A DNA stretch of 64,000 nucleotides. Origin: CAZBRS01 sp964494475. Lineage in GTDB: Bacteria > Myxococcota_A > UBA9042 > CAZBRS01. The stretch is taken from assembly GCA_964494475.1 (NCBI GenBank), contig CAZBRS010000001.1, forward strand, positions 186,001 to 250,000, in the 5' to 3' direction. Position numbers and translations under genes: made by a program. A model generated the notes under the pieces. That model saw only the letters and a program-made list of their open reading frames with translations, searched no databases and was not told where the DNA came from. Each line of letters starts with the position of its first letter. Within the stretch, counting starts at the first letter, position 1. Positions 61,817-64,000 of this stretch are shown piece after piece.

Positions 61817-62215
61817 ATGATCGAGTTGACGGTGGCCACGCGTCACGCCGAGGAGTTGCAGGACATCACGCGCGAGGTGCAGCAGGCGCTGGCCGACCTG
61901 GGCGTACGCGAGGGCGTGTGCACGGTGTTCGTGCCCCACACCACCGCCGCCGTGACCGTCAACGAGAACGCCGACCCCGACGTGCGGCACGACCTGCTGC
62001 TCGGGCTCCGCGAGATCGTGCGCGATCTTCCCGGCTTCCGGCACGCCGAGGGCAACTCGTCGGCGCACCTCAAGTCGAGCCTGGTGGGCTGCACGACCAC
62101 GGTGCCGGTCGAGGGCGGGCGCCTGCGGCTCGGCACGTGGCAGTCGATCTTCTTCTGCGAGTTCGACGGGCCGCGCACCCGCAAGCTGTGGGTGTCGGCG
62201 CAAGGAGAACGATGA
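61817..62215 (+). CDS. yjbQ: YjbQ-family protein
   Basis: A 132-residue protein of the UPF0047/YjbQ family: VCTVFVPHTTAAVTVNENADPDVRHDLLLGL, HAEGNSSAHLKSSLVG and LGTWQSIFFCEFDGPRTRKLWV. The HTTAA and GNSSAH blocks are the characteristic sites. A thiamin-phosphate synthase-like side activity has been reported for members; the true role is unsettled. ATG 61817 is chosen over a GTG at 61805. Its stop overlaps the folD start region. Confidence 0.88.
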   Translation: MIELTVATRHAEELQDITREVQQALADLGVREGVCTVFVPHTTAAVTVNENADPDVRHDLLLGLREIVRDLPGFRHAEGNSSAHLKSSLVGCTTTVPVEGGRLRLGTWQSIFFCEFDGPRTRKLWVSAQGER

Positions 62216-63069
62216 TGGCGATCCTCCTCGACGGGAAGCTGCTGGCGGCGCAGAAGGAAGCCGACTTCGCGGCCCGGGTCTCGGCGTTGGCCGCGCGCGG
62301 CGTGACCCCGGGGCTCACGGTGCTGCTGGTGGGCGACGACGCGGCCAGCCAGGTGTACGTGCGCAACAAGGAGCGCGCGTGCGGGCGCGTGGGCATCGCG
62401 TCGTCGATCGTGCGCCTGCCCGCCGCCACCCCCGAGCCCGAGGTGCTCCTCAGGCTGGAGCAGTTGAACCGCGACCCCGCGGTGCACGGCATCCTGGTGC
62501 AGCTCCCGCTGCCGGGGCACATCGACGAGGCTCGCGTGCTCGAGGCCATCGCGCCGCACAAGGACGTGGACGGCTTCCACCCCCTGAACGTGGGCCGTCT
62601 GGTGGCCGGGCTCGATGGGTTCGTGCCGTGCACTCCCGCCGGCGTCATGGAGATGCTGCGCGCGTGGGAGGTGCCGCTCGAGGGCCGGCGCGCGGTCGTG
62701 GTGGGGCGCAGCGGCATCGTGGGCAAGCCCATGGCGCTGTTGCTGCTGGCCGCGAACGCCACGGTGACCATCTGCCATTCGCGCACCCGCGACCTGGCCG
62801 CCGAGGTCGGGCGAGCGGACGTGGTCGTGGCGGCGGTGGGGCGGCCCCGCATGATCCGTGGCGAGTGGCTGCGCGAGGGAGCGGCGGTGGTCGACGTGGG
62901 CATGAACCGCCTGCCCGACGGCAAGCTGTGCGGCGACGTCGACTTCGAGGGCGCCCTGCCGCGCGTGGGGTGGATCTCGCCGGTGCCTGGCGGCGTGGGC
63001 CTCATGACCGTGACCATGCTGCTCGCCAACACGCTCCGGGCGGCCGAACGGGCGACGGATTGCGCTTGA
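62215..63069 (+). CDS. folD: bifunctional methylenetetrahydrofolate dehydrogenase/cyclohydrolase
   Basis: A 284-residue FolD. It interconverts 5,10-methylene-THF, methenyl-THF and 10-formyl-THF in the cytoplasm. Landmarks are GDDAASQVYVRNKERAC (catalytic Lys in YxxxK), VQLPLPGHID, PHKDVDGFHPLNVGRL and PCTPAGVMEMLR, then VVVGRSGIVGKPMALLL for NADP. ATG 62215 is used; a tandem ATG lies at 62212. AAGGAG is 7 nt upstream. It precedes gcvT, another folate-dependent one-carbon gene. Confidence 0.96.
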   Translation: MAILLDGKLLAAQKEADFAARVSALAARGVTPGLTVLLVGDDAASQVYVRNKERACGRVGIASSIVRLPAATPEPEVLLRLEQLNRDPAVHGILVQLPLPGHIDEARVLEAIAPHKDVDGFHPLNVGRLVAGLDGFVPCTPAGVMEMLRAWEVPLEGRRAVVVGRSGIVGKPMALLLLAANATVTICHSRTRDLAAEVGRADVVVAAVGRPRMIRGEWLREGAAVVDVGMNRLPDGKLCGDVDFEGALPRVGWISPVPGGVGLMTVTMLLANTLRAAERATDCA

Positions 63070-63095
63070 CCCCCTCGAAAGCGCGTTGCTAGTAT
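63066..63095 (+). promoter_or_regulatory. gcvT promoter
   Basis: TTGACC (63066-63071), 18-nt spacer, TAGTAT (63090-63095). The -35 contains the folD TGA stop. The 28-nt leader is too short for a glycine riboswitch. Confidence 0.65.
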
Positions 63096-63123
63096 CCGCC
63101 CCGAATCTCGTGCAGGAATCGCC

Positions 63124-64000
63124 ATGAAACGCACGCCGATCCACGAAGAACACCTGAAGGCCGGGGCTCGCATGGTCGAGTTCGCGGGCTACGACATGCC
63201 CGTGCTCTACACCTCGGTCATCGAAGAACACCTGCACGTGCGCCAGCACGTGGGCCTTTTCGACGTGAGCCACATGGGCGAGGTCGTGTTCCGCGGCCCC
63301 GACGCCCTGAAGGCGGTCAACCGCCTGCTCACGAACGACGTGGCGGCGCTCGAGGACGGCCGGGCGGCCTATTCGCCCATGTGCCTGCCCGGGGGTGGCA
63401 TCGTCGACGACGTCATCGGCTACCGCCTCGCGTCCGACCACGTGATGGTCTGCGTCAACGCCTCGAACGTCGACAAGGACTTCCGGTGGATGTCCGAGAA
63501 CAGCGCGGGGTTCGACTGCACGGTCACGAACGAGAGCGAGCGCTTCGCCCAGATCGCCGTGCAGGGCCCCAAGGCCCCGCAGTTGCTGGCGCGCTTGTTC
63601 GGCGACGAGTTCCTGACGCTCGCGCCGTTCCGCCTGCGCCAGAAGACGCTCGAGGGGCGGTCCATGATCGTGGCCACCACGGGCTACACCGGCGAGCGCG
63701 GCGGCGAGATCTACTGCGCCGCCGACGACGGCGCCTGGCTGTGGCGCACCCTGCTGGAGCGCGGCGCCGACCTGCAGACCCGGCCCATCGGCCTGGGCGC
63801 CCGCGACACGCTGCGCCTCGAGTACAAGTACTGCCTGTACGGCAACGACATCGACGAGACGACCAACCCGCTCGAGGCCGGCCTCGGCTGGACGGTCAAG
63901 TGGGGGCACGAGTTCCTGGGCCGTCCGGCCCTCGAGGCGGTGAAGGCCGCAGGGCCCGCGCGCAAGCTGGTCGGCTTCCGGCTGGTCGACAAGGGCATCG
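63124..64000 (+). CDS. gcvT: glycine cleavage system T protein (aminomethyltransferase), partial
   Basis: It starts MKRTPIHEEHLKAGARMVEF and runs to the window edge (292 codons of about 365). Family blocks are GYDMPVLYTSVIEEHLHVRQHVGLFDVSHMGEV, the THF site around GGIVDDVIGYRL and the C-terminal ARDTLRLEYKYCLYGNDIDETTNPLEAGLGWTVKW. It transfers the methylene group of glycine to tetrahydrofolate, feeding the pool handled by FolD just upstream. The 3' end is outside the window. Confidence 0.95.
   Translation, partial: MKRTPIHEEHLKAGARMVEFAGYDMPVLYTSVIEEHLHVRQHVGLFDVSHMGEVVFRGPDALKAVNRLLTNDVAALEDGRAAYSPMCLPGGGIVDDVIGYRLASDHVMVCVNASNVDKDFRWMSENSAGFDCTVTNESERFAQIAVQGPKAPQLLARLFGDEFLTLAPFRLRQKTLEGRSMIVATTGYTGERGGEIYCAADDGAWLWRTLLERGADLQTRPIGLGARDTLRLEYKYCLYGNDIDETTNPLEAGLGWTVKWGHEFLGRPALEAVKAAGPARKLVGFRLVDKGI

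Noticed and set aside
63096..63123. A glycine riboswitch ahead of gcvT.
   Set aside because: Only 28 nt lie between the -10 box and the start codon, too short for the aptamer.

Overview
This is a 64-kb stretch of high-GC, gene-dense bacterial chromosome with no rRNA, tRNA, insertion sequence, integrase or CRISPR array and no gene-free gap above about 240 bases. I infer a deltaproteobacterial or Myxococcota-like organism. The reasons are many lipoproteins with acidic or Cys-rich linkers, Cys-knot and DxDxDG repeat surface proteins, a eukaryote-like Ser/Thr kinase and phosphatase, an NtrC-type regulator and an extracellular contractile injection locus. Family names come from recognised motifs; no database search was run.

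Layout. 1-1.1 kb (minus): LpoB/LPP20-type lipoprotein operon. 1.1-5.2 kb: TetR regulator divergent from an aldehyde dehydrogenase, followed by SRPBCC, methyltransferase and SUI1 genes. 5.2-12.6 kb (minus): an outer-membrane barrel-like protein, a C45-like lipoprotein, a PLP decarboxylase and a large lipoprotein with an oomycete-type transglutaminase domain plus two P-domains. 12.7-17.2 kb: TrmB regulator, DedA protein, inosine-guanosine kinase (gsk), AmpG-like transporter. 17.3-21.3 kb: a two-component system with a haem-motif histidine kinase, an archaemetzincin and a sigma54 activator, followed by a near-consensus sigma54 promoter and a small membrane protein. 21.3-28.8 kb: radical SAM protein and assorted lipoproteins. 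28.8-34.3 kb: TetR, GH2 and GH31 lipoprotein glycosidases in one operon. 34.4-43.4 kb: secreted Cys-rich proteins, a MepA-like endopeptidase and a 1790-residue repeat lipoprotein.

43.9-58.3 kb: a PP2C phosphatase and small lipoprotein, then a ten-gene extracellular contractile injection system (eCIS) segment. It has a DUF4255 cap-type protein, two sheaths, two tubes, a CxxC assembly-type protein, a 54-residue protein, an 1806-residue low-complexity protein, a LysM baseplate protein and a VgrG-like spike hub. ATPase, gp25-like, wedge, PAAR and conventional tape-measure genes are not here. 58.3-64 kb: ruvCAB (minus), then a small membrane protein, Ser/Thr kinase, YjbQ, folD and the start of gcvT.

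The promoters are unusually readable. Most are TTGAC(A/G)-N16-18-TAnnnT. In five places the -35 hexamer contains the stop codon of the preceding gene, and three genes have the -10 box exactly 7 nt before ATG, which predicts leaderless mRNAs.
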